A stretch of DNA of 13,769 nt. Source: JBHOQX01 sp042408595 (lineage in GTDB: Bacteria; Chloroflexota; Chloroflexia; Chloroflexales; Roseiflexaceae). The position numbers and the translations under genes were made by a program. The stretch lies in assembly GCA_042408595.1 (NCBI GenBank), contig JBHOQX010000092.1, positions 1 through 13,769 on the forward strand, in the 5' to 3' direction. Shown piece by piece: positions 7,530 through 13,184 of this stretch (position 1 is its first letter; each line of letters begins with the position of its first letter). The notes beneath the pieces were generated by a model. The model worked only from the letters and a program-made list of their open reading frames with translations. It was not told the origin of the DNA and made no database searches.

Positions 7530-7866
7530 GACCCGTCTCCACATCCTGGATGTACACGTTCACTTCGCCGGCAGGCGCCCCGGCCAGCTCACGGCAGACG
7601 GCCGCGACCGTGGCCTGGATGGTGGCACCGAGTTCGAGCAGGTTGGTGTCCGGACGGGCGATCACATAGCAGTCGATCGTTGCGCCGTGCTCGCCTGGCC
7701 GCACCGCCACCCCACCGCTGACCGTCGCGCTGAGCAGGCTGCTCCGCGGCGGGCGGCCGGCCCGCGCCACCCCCGGCACCTCGCTGAGCGCCAGGCCGAC
7801 CAGGCGGGCGAGCACCACCGGCGCCACCATGACACGACCGCTTGCCTGGCTCACCTGCCCGCTCAC
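7522..7866 (-). CDS. Asp23/Gls24 family protein (YqhY-like)
   Basis: A 114-residue protein of the Asp23/Gls24 (alkaline shock) family. It opens with GRVMVAPVVLARLVGLALSE and VPGVARAG, has the central strand GGVAVRP, and shows the family-typical GATIDCYVIARPDTNLLELG and EVNVYIQDVE towards the end. Biochemical function is not settled; in Firmicutes the YqhY branch sits beside accC and is tied genetically to acetyl-CoA carboxylase activity. That is family knowledge, and the same position here is seen directly. The start is a GTG at 7866 whose last bases form the accC stop (GTGA), and the gene's own stop lies inside nusB. Its translation is therefore coupled on both sides. It has no signal peptide or membrane segment. 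Confidence 0.88.
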   Translation of the reverse strand: MSGQVSQASGRVMVAPVVLARLVGLALSEVPGVARAGRPPRSSLLSATVSGGVAVRPGEHGATIDCYVIARPDTNLLELGATIQATVAAVCRELAGAPAGEVNVYIQDVETGRG

Positions 7867-9215
7867 CGCTTCATCCGCTCGACGAAGGCCGGCAGATAAT
7901 TCAAGTCGAACTGCCCGCTGCGGAACTCCGGGTCGTCCAGAACGCTGATATGAAACGGGGCCGTTGTTGTCACACCGCTAATCACATATTCGTTCAGGGC
8001 GCGGCGCATCCGCATCAGGGCTTCTCCCCGACTGTCGGCCCACACAATCACTTTGGCGAGCAGTGAGTCGTAAACACCGGGAGGTGTGTAGCCCGCGAAG
8101 AGATGCGAGTCAACCCGCACACCGGGGCCGCCAGGCGGGAGGTAGTACTCGATTTCGCCCGACGACGGGAGGAAATCCCGGTTCGGGTCTTCCGCGTTGA
8201 TACGGCACTCAATCGCGTGCCCAAGTATTCTAACGTCTTTCTGAGCGAGCGTCAAGCGTTCGCCGGCGGCGATACGGAGCTGCCACTGCACCAGGTCCAG
8301 CCCGGTCACCATCTCCGTCACCGGGTGCTCAACCTGGATGCGCGTGTTCATCTCCATGAAATAGAACTGGCCATCCGGCCCAAGCAGAAATTCGAGCGTG
8401 CCGGCGTTGACATAGCCGATCGAGCGGATGCCGCGCAGCGCCGCCTCACCCATCGCCGCGCGCACCTCCGGGTCGACGGCCGGCGATGGCGCTTCTTCGA
8501 TAATCTTCTGGTGCCGCCGCTGCACCGAGCAGTCGCGCTCGCCAAGGTGAAGGGCGTTGCCGTGGGCATCCGCCAGCACCTGGATCTCGACGTGGCGCAT
8601 GCCGGTCAGGTAGCGCTCCAGGTACAGGTCGCCGTTGCCGAAGGCGGCCTCGGCCTCGGCGCGGGCCGTGCTGTAGGCCTGGAGCAGGTCGCTCTCCTCG
8701 CGCACGATGCGCATCCCGCGCCCACCGCCGCCGGCGACGGCTTTCAGCAGCACCGGGTACCCAATCTCGCGCGCCAGTTCCAGCGCTTCCTCGCCGCTGC
8801 GCAGCACGCCGTCCGAGCCGGGGATGACCGGCACGCCGGCGGCGCGCATGGTCTCCCGCGCCGCCGCCTTGTCGCCCATCACACGCATCGCATCCGGCGG
8901 CGGACCGACGAAGGTGAGCTTGCATTCCTGGCAGATCTCGGCGAAGTAGGCGTTCTCGGAGAGAAAGCCGTAGCCGGGGTGGATGGCGTCGCAGCCACTG
9001 ATCAGCGCGGCGCTGATCAGCGCCGGCGGGTTCAGGTAGGAGCGGGCCGGCGCTGGCGGCCCGATGCAGACCGCCTCGTCCGCCAGCCGCACCGCCAGGG
9101 AGTCGTGGTCGGCCTGCGAGTAGGCGACGACCGCACGCACGCCGAGTTCCTGGCAGGCACGGAGGATACGAACGGCGATCTCGCCACGATTGGCGATCAG
9201 AAGTTTATTGAACAT
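7863..9215 (-). CDS. accC: Acetyl-CoA carboxylase, biotin carboxylase subunit
   Basis: 450 residues, the normal length for AccC. It uses ATP and bicarbonate to carboxylate biotin on the carrier protein AccB, the first half of malonyl-CoA formation. Motifs: KLLIANRGEIAVRI (4-17), HPGYGFLSEN (79-88), MGDK with Lys116, the ATP-grasp glycine loop AVAGGGGRGMRIV (about 159-171), HVEIQVLAD (His208), RDCSVQRRHQK, EMNTRIQVEHPVTE (288-301, with Glu288, Asn290, Arg292) and ECRINAED (Arg338). It ends without a biotin-carrier or carboxyltransferase domain, so it is the single-subunit form. No accB is directly upstream; a 375-base non-coding gap separates it from fabG, so accB must lie elsewhere. The ATG at 9215 begins with the canonical N-terminus although no strong ribosome site precedes it. 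Its stop overlaps the next start. Confidence 0.97.
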   Translation of the reverse strand: MFNKLLIANRGEIAVRILRACQELGVRAVVAYSQADHDSLAVRLADEAVCIGPPAPARSYLNPPALISAALISGCDAIHPGYGFLSENAYFAEICQECKLTFVGPPPDAMRVMGDKAAARETMRAAGVPVIPGSDGVLRSGEEALELAREIGYPVLLKAVAGGGGRGMRIVREESDLLQAYSTARAEAEAAFGNGDLYLERYLTGMRHVEIQVLADAHGNALHLGERDCSVQRRHQKIIEEAPSPAVDPEVRAAMGEAALRGIRSIGYVNAGTLEFLLGPDGQFYFMEMNTRIQVEHPVTEMVTGLDLVQWQLRIAAGERLTLAQKDVRILGHAIECRINAEDPNRDFLPSSGEIEYYLPPGGPGVRVDSHLFAGYTPPGVYDSLLAKVIVWADSRGEALMRMRRALNEYVISGVTTTAPFHISVLDDPEFRSGQFDLNYLPAFVERMKR

Positions 9216-9590
9216 GGCTGCGGCGAGCGGTGGGCGACAGTCGGACGATAGACGGTAGACGGATGGCGGACGAAAGCCGGGACGACGGCGCGGCGAGGAA
9301 GCCCGTCGCGGTCACAGCCGTGCCATACCCGGATACCCGGCATTCGTCCTTCGTTGTACGTCCTTCGCGGTCGGCGGCGGGCGGTACGGGGCGAGCCTAT
9401 GTCGCTCTCATAGCTACGGCCGGCGTTCGTCCTCTGCCGCCCGTCGGCTGCTAAACCTCGTTCGTCATGCATCATTGCCAGGGCGCCCACACGCGCGAGA
9501 AAGAACGCCGTGGCGGGCCTGCGGCCCGTCACACCTCCCCGCCGCGTAGGTCATGTCACGGTCGTTCATCATTCCCCAGGTCGATCCCGC
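9216..9590. other. Non-coding gap between fabG and accC with short direct repeats
   Basis: No credible gene is seen. Frames that stay open here are rich in Arg, Pro and Gly and run into accC in the wrong frame. The stretch holds short direct repeats: ATACCCGG twice in a row (about 9327-9342), CGTCCTTCG twice (about 9345-9370), and, on the minus strand close to the accC start, three degenerate 7-8-base units around CTACCGT and CTATCGT (about 9245-9265). A hairpin resembling a fabG terminator lies at 9510-9532. No clear accC promoter was found. Confidence 0.5.
9497..9532 (-). terminator. Possible weak terminator after fabG
   Basis: On the minus strand GTG, one mismatch, CGGGCC, a three-base loop, GGCCCG, one mismatch and CAC form a stem (9510-9532). 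A T-rich stretch (TTCTTTCTC, 9497-9505) follows some bases later. The gap between stem and T-stretch is longer than ideal, so termination is likely partial at best. Confidence 0.35.
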
Positions 9591-10343
9591 CTACTGCATC
9601 ACCAGCCCGCCGTCTACGGTGATCGTCTGGCCAGTGATGTAGGCGGCGTGATCCGATGCCAGGAAGCAGACCATGTCGGCGACATCCTGCGGGCGGCCGA
9701 GGCGGCCGAGCGGGATGTTCTCCAGAATGGCGGCGCGGAGCTGCTCGCTCAGCGCGTCGGTCAACTCGGTTTCGATATAGCCGGGGGCGACGGCGTTCAC
9801 CGTGATGTTGCGCGACGCCATCTCGCGGGCGGCGCTTTTGGTGAAGCCGATCAGCCCGGCCTTGGCGGCGGCGTAGTTCGCCTGCCCGGCGTTGCCCATC
9901 AGCCCGACAACCGAGGTGATGTTGATGATCCGCCCGCCGCGCGCCTTCGTCATGGGGCGGAGCGCGGCACGGGTACAGAGAAAGACGCCGCGCAGATTGG
10001 TGTTCAGCACGGCGTCGAAGTCGGCCTCCTTCATCCGCAGGAGCAGCGTATCGCGGGTGATGCCGGCGTTGTTGACCAGGATGTCCAGCCGGCCATAGGC
10101 GTCCAGCGTCGCTTTGAACAGCCGCTCGACATCCGCCACGTCGCTGACATCCGCCTGGATGGCGCGACCCTGCCCTTCGCGGGCCTCGATGGCGCGCACG
10201 ACATCGGCGGCGGCGGCAGCGTTGCCGCGGTAGTTAACGACGACGGTCGCTCCGGCGCCGGCCAGCGTCTCGGCGATCGCCCGGCCGATCCCACGGGACG
10301 CACCGGTTACCAGCGCGACCCTGTCCTGGAGGTTGATCTGCAT
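9591..10343 (-). CDS. fabG: 3-oxoacyl-[acyl-carrier-protein] reductase
   Basis: A 250-residue classical short-chain dehydrogenase. NADP loop TGASRGIG (13-20), NNAG (91-94), Asn116 in VLNTNLRG, Ser144 in NITSVVG, and Tyr157/Lys161 in NYAAAKAG give the full catalytic tetrad. The ending AAYITGQTITVDGGLVM is typical of FabG. It reduces 3-oxoacyl-ACP to 3-hydroxyacyl-ACP in the elongation cycle, and acpP and accC lie downstream on the same strand. General SDRs can look similar, but the size, the motifs and the fatty-acid neighbours support FabG. The ATG at 10343 has GGAG 6 bases upstream. Directly ahead of that ribosome site lies a repeat-built RNA structure that could affect its translation. Confidence 0.92.
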   Translation of the reverse strand: MQINLQDRVALVTGASRGIGRAIAETLAGAGATVVVNYRGNAAAAADVVRAIEAREGQGRAIQADVSDVADVERLFKATLDAYGRLDILVNNAGITRDTLLLRMKEADFDAVLNTNLRGVFLCTRAALRPMTKARGGRIINITSVVGLMGNAGQANYAAAKAGLIGFTKSAAREMASRNITVNAVAPGYIETELTDALSEQLRAAILENIPLGRLGRPQDVADMVCFLASDHAAYITGQTITVDGGLVMQ

Positions 10344-10350
10344 ACGCGCT

Positions 10351-10426
10351 CCAGACGGTCAGCTATCAGACGGTCAGACGCCAGACACCTAGAGAGATAG
10401 CTGTGTAATGAACCGTCTGACCGTCT
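10351..10426 (-). repeat. Interlocked inverted repeats (possible pseudoknot) in the fabG leader
   Basis: AGACGGTCAGACG (10368-10380) is perfectly complementary to 10414-10426. CAGCTATC (10360-10367), directly next to it, is perfectly complementary to GATAGCTG (10396-10403). The order is A, B, A', B', so both helices together would make an H-type pseudoknot with no gap between stems. A second copy of AGACGGTCAG (10353-10362) offers an alternative partner for 10417-10426 and reaches close to the fabG ribosome site. The outer arm begins at the stop codon of the upstream gene. The plus strand shows 7-8-base units starting CAGACGGT, so the structure may have arisen by repeat expansion. Confidence 0.6.
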
Positions 10427-11364
10427 CACTTCTCAGCGATCTCAAACAGCGTCGGGCCGTCCACCAGCACGATCGGCCGGCCTTTGGCCGACTTGACGGC
10501 GGACGGCGTGAATTCGGTGGAGGTGACGACCACGCCCTTGCGGCAGCCTTCGGCCTTCATCTGCTGGTACAACCCCTCGATCGTGCCAGGCTGTACCTTG
10601 TCCGCCACGGTCATACGGATGTGCCAGATCTCACCGTCGTGCTCCATCCACAGGTCCAGGTGCTTGTCCTTATCGATGAAGCGGTAATCTTTGAACTGAA
10701 AGCCTTGCTTTTTGAAGAGAGTGCTGACATACCAGCCGAGCTGCGGCAGCGAGAGACCGCGTAGGTCGTCCTCGCTGCGCACCGCGCTGACCCGTTCGAG
10801 CCGCCCGCCGCGCTCGGCAATCTGCTCGCGCAGTTCGCGGTTGCGCTGCTCGGAGCGCCCGGCCATGGACGCGCCGAAGGTGCTGAACGCGAGCAGCGAG
10901 AGACCGATGAAGCTGGCGAGTTGCAGGTAGATATCGGGGAGGGTGAGCGGCGAACCCTGGCTAACGAACGAGGCGCTGCTCGCCGCACCGAACGGTGTCA
11001 GGAACAGCAGAACGGCAAGAAACACCAGCGCCACGATCGCGCCGATCAGGCCGACCATGAAGCCATGGTGGGTGTAGTGCCCCTTGACCCGGCGGGCGAT
11101 GATCAGGCCGGCGCCCACCGGCACCAGCCCGGCGAAAAACGAGAGAAACCCGCCGGTCGCCAGAGTAAGCGGCATCAGAATGCCGGACAGGACACCCAGC
11201 AGCAGCACCGGCGCCCAGCTCAACTCGCGAAAACCGGTTTTCAGGGATTGGATCAGCAGGGCGACCCGGCCCGGCTGGGCGGCGGGCGTGGCGGGCGCCG
11301 CGCCCGGCGCGACCCGCCCGGCGGCCTCGGTCTTGTCGCGCTGCTCGGTCACATCGACTCCCAT
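10426..11364 (-). CDS. Four-helix membrane protein with a degenerate Mrr-type restriction endonuclease domain
   Basis: 312 residues. A polar N-terminus (1-45) is followed by four probable membrane segments (about 51-69, 71-92, 102-124, 146-166). A short charged helix (170-190, coiled-coil-like) then leads to a soluble C-terminal domain (about 205-310) that matches the Mrr_cat pattern: GWYVSTLFKKQGFQFKDY, HLDLWMEHDG, EGLYQQMKAEGCRKGVVVTS, EFTPSAVKSAKG, IVLVDGPTLFEI. The nuclease-fold Asp (about 237, in HLDLW) is present, but the usual QxK, which follows as a strand such as VQCK, reads HIR-MT here. The catalytic Lys is thus lost or replaced by Arg. It probably senses or binds rather than cuts, at the membrane. 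Start: ATG 11364 has GGAG 11 bases upstream; GTG 11352 has GGGAG 5 bases upstream and is an equal alternative. It lies between nrdR and fabG on one strand. Confidence 0.75.
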   Translation of the reverse strand: MGVDVTEQRDKTEAAGRVAPGAAPATPAAQPGRVALLIQSLKTGFRELSWAPVLLLGVLSGILMPLTLATGGFLSFFAGLVPVGAGLIIARRVKGHYTHHGFMVGLIGAIVALVFLAVLLFLTPFGAASSASFVSQGSPLTLPDIYLQLASFIGLSLLAFSTFGASMAGRSEQRNRELREQIAERGGRLERVSAVRSEDDLRGLSLPQLGWYVSTLFKKQGFQFKDYRFIDKDKHLDLWMEHDGEIWHIRMTVADKVQPGTIEGLYQQMKAEGCRKGVVVTSTEFTPSAVKSAKGRPIVLVDGPTLFEIAEK

Positions 11365-11423
11365 ACGTCAGTTTGCTCCACACGTGGATGCGGGGTTGGA
11401 CCTGTGGCGCCATCCCCTCATCG

Positions 11424-11912
11424 CTACTCGCTGATCTCCAATCGCTCGTCGTCCCCCTGGGGCTGCACCAGCAGTTCGTCCACCGCTTCGCGCAGCTTGC
11501 CGATATCGGTGAAGGATCGATAGACCGAGGCGAAGCGGATGTACGCGACTTCGTCGATCTCGCGCAGCCGCGCCATCACCAGGTCGCCGATCCGCCAGGA
11601 CGGGACTTCCTGCTCGTCCAGGGCGCTCAGCGCCGCTTCGACGTCGTTCGCCAGCGCCTCGAGTTGCTGCGCCGGGATCGGCCGGCGGTAGCAGGCGGTG
11701 CGGATGCCACGCATCAGCTTCTCGCGCTCGTACGGCTCGCGCTCGCCGTTCTTCTTCACGACCGTCAGGCTGAACGACTCGACGCGCTCGTAGGTGGTGA
11801 AGCGCTTGCCGCACGTGGCGCACTTACGCCGGCGGCGGATCGTTTCGCCGCTGTTCAGCTTGCGCGTGTCGATAACATCCGTGTCCGGATTCTGGCAGAA
11901 CGGGCAGCGCAT
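11424..11912 (-). CDS. nrdR: Transcriptional repressor NrdR
   Basis: 162 residues. The N-terminal zinc ribbon MRCPFCQNPDTDVIDTR has Cys3 and Cys6, and KCATCGKRFTTYERVE has Cys31 and Cys34. Residues about 49-139 form the ATP-cone domain (VVKKNGEREPYEREKLMRGI onward). NrdR binds ATP/dATP and represses ribonucleotide reductase operons. Start: ATG 11912 gives the canonical MRCPFC N-terminus; a longer frame from 12023 starts upstream of the predicted transcription start and is rejected. AGG about 5 bases before the ATG is only a modest ribosome site. A strong promoter lies about 45 bases upstream. No NrdR box (AT-rich 16-base palindrome) is visible near this promoter, so self-regulation is not indicated. 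No nrd gene is in the window. Confidence 0.96.
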   Translation of the reverse strand: MRCPFCQNPDTDVIDTRKLNSGETIRRRRKCATCGKRFTTYERVESFSLTVVKKNGEREPYEREKLMRGIRTACYRRPIPAQQLEALANDVEAALSALDEQEVPSWRIGDLVMARLREIDEVAYIRFASVYRSFTDIGKLREAVDELLVQPQGDDERLEISE

Positions 11913-11955
11913 GGCGCCTGATCGCGTGGCTCGTAGCTCTGAAACACCGCGCCGC

Positions 11956-11984
11956 ATTATAGCATAGCGGTGTCGCCGCGCCAA
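11956..11984 (-). promoter_or_regulatory. Promoter for nrdR and probably the minus-strand genes after it
   Basis: Minus strand: TTGGCG (11979-11984), a 17-base spacer ending TGC, and TATAAT (11956-11961), a perfect -10 with TG extension. The predicted transcript starts near 11949, about 37 bases before the nrdR ATG. Confidence 0.75.
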
Positions 11985-11987
11985 ACG

Positions 11988-12016
11988 TCGACACCGGCCA
12001 CCCGCCGTAGTACAAT
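11988..12016 (+). promoter_or_regulatory. Promoter for the small protein and the structured region after it
   Basis: TCGACA (11988-11993), a 17-base spacer and TACAAT (12011-12016), each one mismatch from consensus. Its -35 is only 4 bases from the -35 of the nrdR promoter, so the two polymerases may compete. Transcription would begin near 12023, and the ribosome site GAGGG is at 12045-12048 or just before. Confidence 0.65.
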
Positions 12017-12052
12017 ACGGCATGCGGCGCAGAGCAACCTGATGAGGGCGTG

Positions 12053-12493
12053 ATGATTAGTGTGGAACTTGCGCGGCAGTTGCGGAGCGCCGGTCTCCCC
12101 TGGCGCCCTGCTGAGCGCGACGTATTCGCCATCCCCGATGGCCCACTCGATGGACAGGTGTTCATTCTCAGCCAGTTCACTGCGCTCCTCCAGCTCTACC
12201 GTGGCGAGCCGATCGTCGCCTTCCACGGGAGCTCGGAGTGGGCGCTCGATCACGTCTTTGTCGCCGAGACGGTCTGGCTGCCGACCGAGACGCAACTGCG
12301 CGAGATGATCGAGGCGCGGCTCGGCGCGGACGCGCCGCTCGGGCTGGAGCGAATCGCCGGCGGCTATCGGTGCCACATGCGCGCCCGCGGCGCTGCGCTC
12401 CAGTTCGACGCCCCGACCGCTGAGGACGCCTACGGGCTGGCGCTGCTCTCGCTGCTCCGCGCCAGCGGCGAGGGCGCCGGCGAGCAGCGGTAG
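12053..12493 (+). CDS. Conserved-looking small protein of unknown function
   Basis: 146 residues, soluble, acidic to neutral, without signal peptide, membrane segment or Cys cluster. I do not recognise the family. It looks well coded: GC-rich third positions, balanced composition, and alternating strand and helix stretches (for example DGQVFILSQFTALLQLYRG, AFHGSSEWALDHVFVAETVW, LPTETQLREMIEARL, AEDAYGLALLSLLRA). The motif SSEWALDHV, with its Trp and Asp, could mark a conserved surface. Start: ATG 12053 is preferred over the GTG directly before it because GAGGG lies 4 bases upstream of the ATG. It has its own promoter, divergent from nrdR. Its stop is followed within about ten bases by the structured, non-coding stretch that ends in a strong terminator, so protein and RNA may share one transcript. 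Confidence 0.75.
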   Translation: MISVELARQLRSAGLPWRPAERDVFAIPDGPLDGQVFILSQFTALLQLYRGEPIVAFHGSSEWALDHVFVAETVWLPTETQLREMIEARLGADAPLGLERIAGGYRCHMRARGAALQFDAPTAEDAYGLALLSLLRASGEGAGEQR

Positions 12494-12499
12494 GCGATC

Positions 12500-13090
12500 A
12501 CAGGACCGGTGTGCCCGACGGTAACACAGCACAGAGGCGCCGCTGCACCCTCCTTTACCGACCGGTGATCTGCCGGTCTCCACCGGGGCGTTCCAAGCCG
12601 GTCCCCAGTCGGCCCGGCTGATCCAGGTATGGGCGCTGAACTCGGTGTTGGTCGTACCCATAGGGTGGATGCGCCCTCCGCGCCACGCAAGCTGAGGAGA
12701 GTGCGCCCGTGTCATGTGGCCTGACGGTTGTGCCTCAGCCGGCGGCAATGGTGCGCGACCCTGTCCGACCGGTGTCGTAGAGGTCAGCGTCGTGCCGCCT
12801 TCCGGCGATGGCCACGGACGTTGCCTGAAAGCGGCACGACAGTCCACATGAGATCGCCATATGCTGGATTGAACACCCCGGGTAGCAGGGTTGTGTCTCC
12901 CCGACTACCATACCTGGATGTGCCCCTCGGGTCTACCCCTGCCAAGAACACGTGAGCCGTATACGAGGGTGTCGAGGCTCAGGCAACGTCGGGAGCGAGA
13001 GGGGCGCCGCCCCTGACGGTATCGCCGCTCGCAATCCCCTTCCCGCTGAGTCGGCGGCTGGGCCGCCGACTCAGCGGGAAGGAGCTTTTT
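12500..13090 (+). ncRNA. Candidate large structured RNA (unassigned class) ending in an intrinsic terminator
   Basis: About 590 bases without a convincing gene. Helices seen by eye: 12504-12509 with 12573-12578; 12519-12524 with 12555-12560; 12596-12601 with 12614-12619; 12585-12589 with 12922-12926; and a perfect 12-bp long-range helix, 12621-12632 with 12908-12919. Inside the last, in order, are local arms 12633-12674, 12691-12697 with 12733-12739, 12741-12747 with 12793-12799, 12804-12809 with 12853-12858, and 12873-12879 with 12888-12896. Bases 12789-12798 can instead pair over 10 bp with 12831-12840, so two folds compete. After the core come 12954-12958 with 12976-12980, 12995-12999 with 13028-13032 (enclosing 13000-13005 with 13009-13014), and the terminator. 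High GC makes short helices common by chance; the long helix, the consecutive order of the arms and the terminator are the stronger points. No internal promoter is seen, so it is probably made from the promoter at 11988. A decayed mobile element is the main alternative. Confidence 0.42.
13038..13090 (+). terminator. Strong intrinsic (rho-independent) terminator
   Basis: A perfect 21-bp stem (13038-13058 with 13062-13082) with a three-base loop TGG, followed after three bases by TTTTT (13086-13090). The T-run is on the plus side only, so it ends plus-strand transcription. The nearest upstream plus gene stops at 12493, over 540 bases earlier. Confidence 0.9.
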
Positions 13091-13155
13091 AGTCCTCCCC
13101 AACGCCACCCACCTGGTAAGGACGTTGCACATATCCCGACTATGGTGGTCTGCTA

Positions 13156-13184
13156 TTGACAATTCTGTACAATTGTATTATCAT
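13156..13184 (+). promoter_or_regulatory. Near-consensus promoter with an operator-like palindrome in its spacer
   Basis: TTGACA (13156-13161, perfect), a 17-base spacer and TATCAT (13179-13184, one mismatch). It is the best promoter in the window and lies in an AT-rich island. The spacer holds the perfect palindrome TACAATTGTA (13168-13177) within a wider ACAATT-6-AATTGT repeat (13160-13177), a likely repressor site. Transcription would begin near 13191 and run towards the hydantoinase gene. Confidence 0.75.

Noticed and set aside
9197..9532. A 111-codon minus frame between fabG and accC
   Set aside because: It overlaps the accC start in another frame, is Arg-rich, and reads through short direct repeats.
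12430..12847. Long minus-strand open frames across the structured region
   Set aside because: They are rich in Arg, Pro and Gly, continue as shadows of the 12053-12493 gene, have no ribosome site and show no recognisable protein pattern.
12728..12955. A 75-codon plus frame inside the structured region
   Set aside because: Composition is Arg/Ser/Pro-rich and random-looking, no ribosome site is present, and it lies across several helices of the candidate RNA.
12954..12980. Resemblance to the first strand of group II intron domain V (GAGCCGTAT)
   Set aside because: The matching second strand (ACGGTTC type) and the GAAA-capped 34-base hairpin are missing, and no reverse transcriptase gene is present.
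13031..13090. Resemblance to the 3' hairpin of TnpB-type (IS200/IS605) elements
   Set aside because: AATCCCC followed by a long stem looks similar, but there is no TnpB coding remnant upstream and the stem is followed directly by a T-run, as in an ordinary terminator.
12905..13162. An 85-codon minus frame across the terminator
   Set aside because: It runs through the perfect 21-bp stem and is Arg-rich, with no ribosome site and no recognisable domain.
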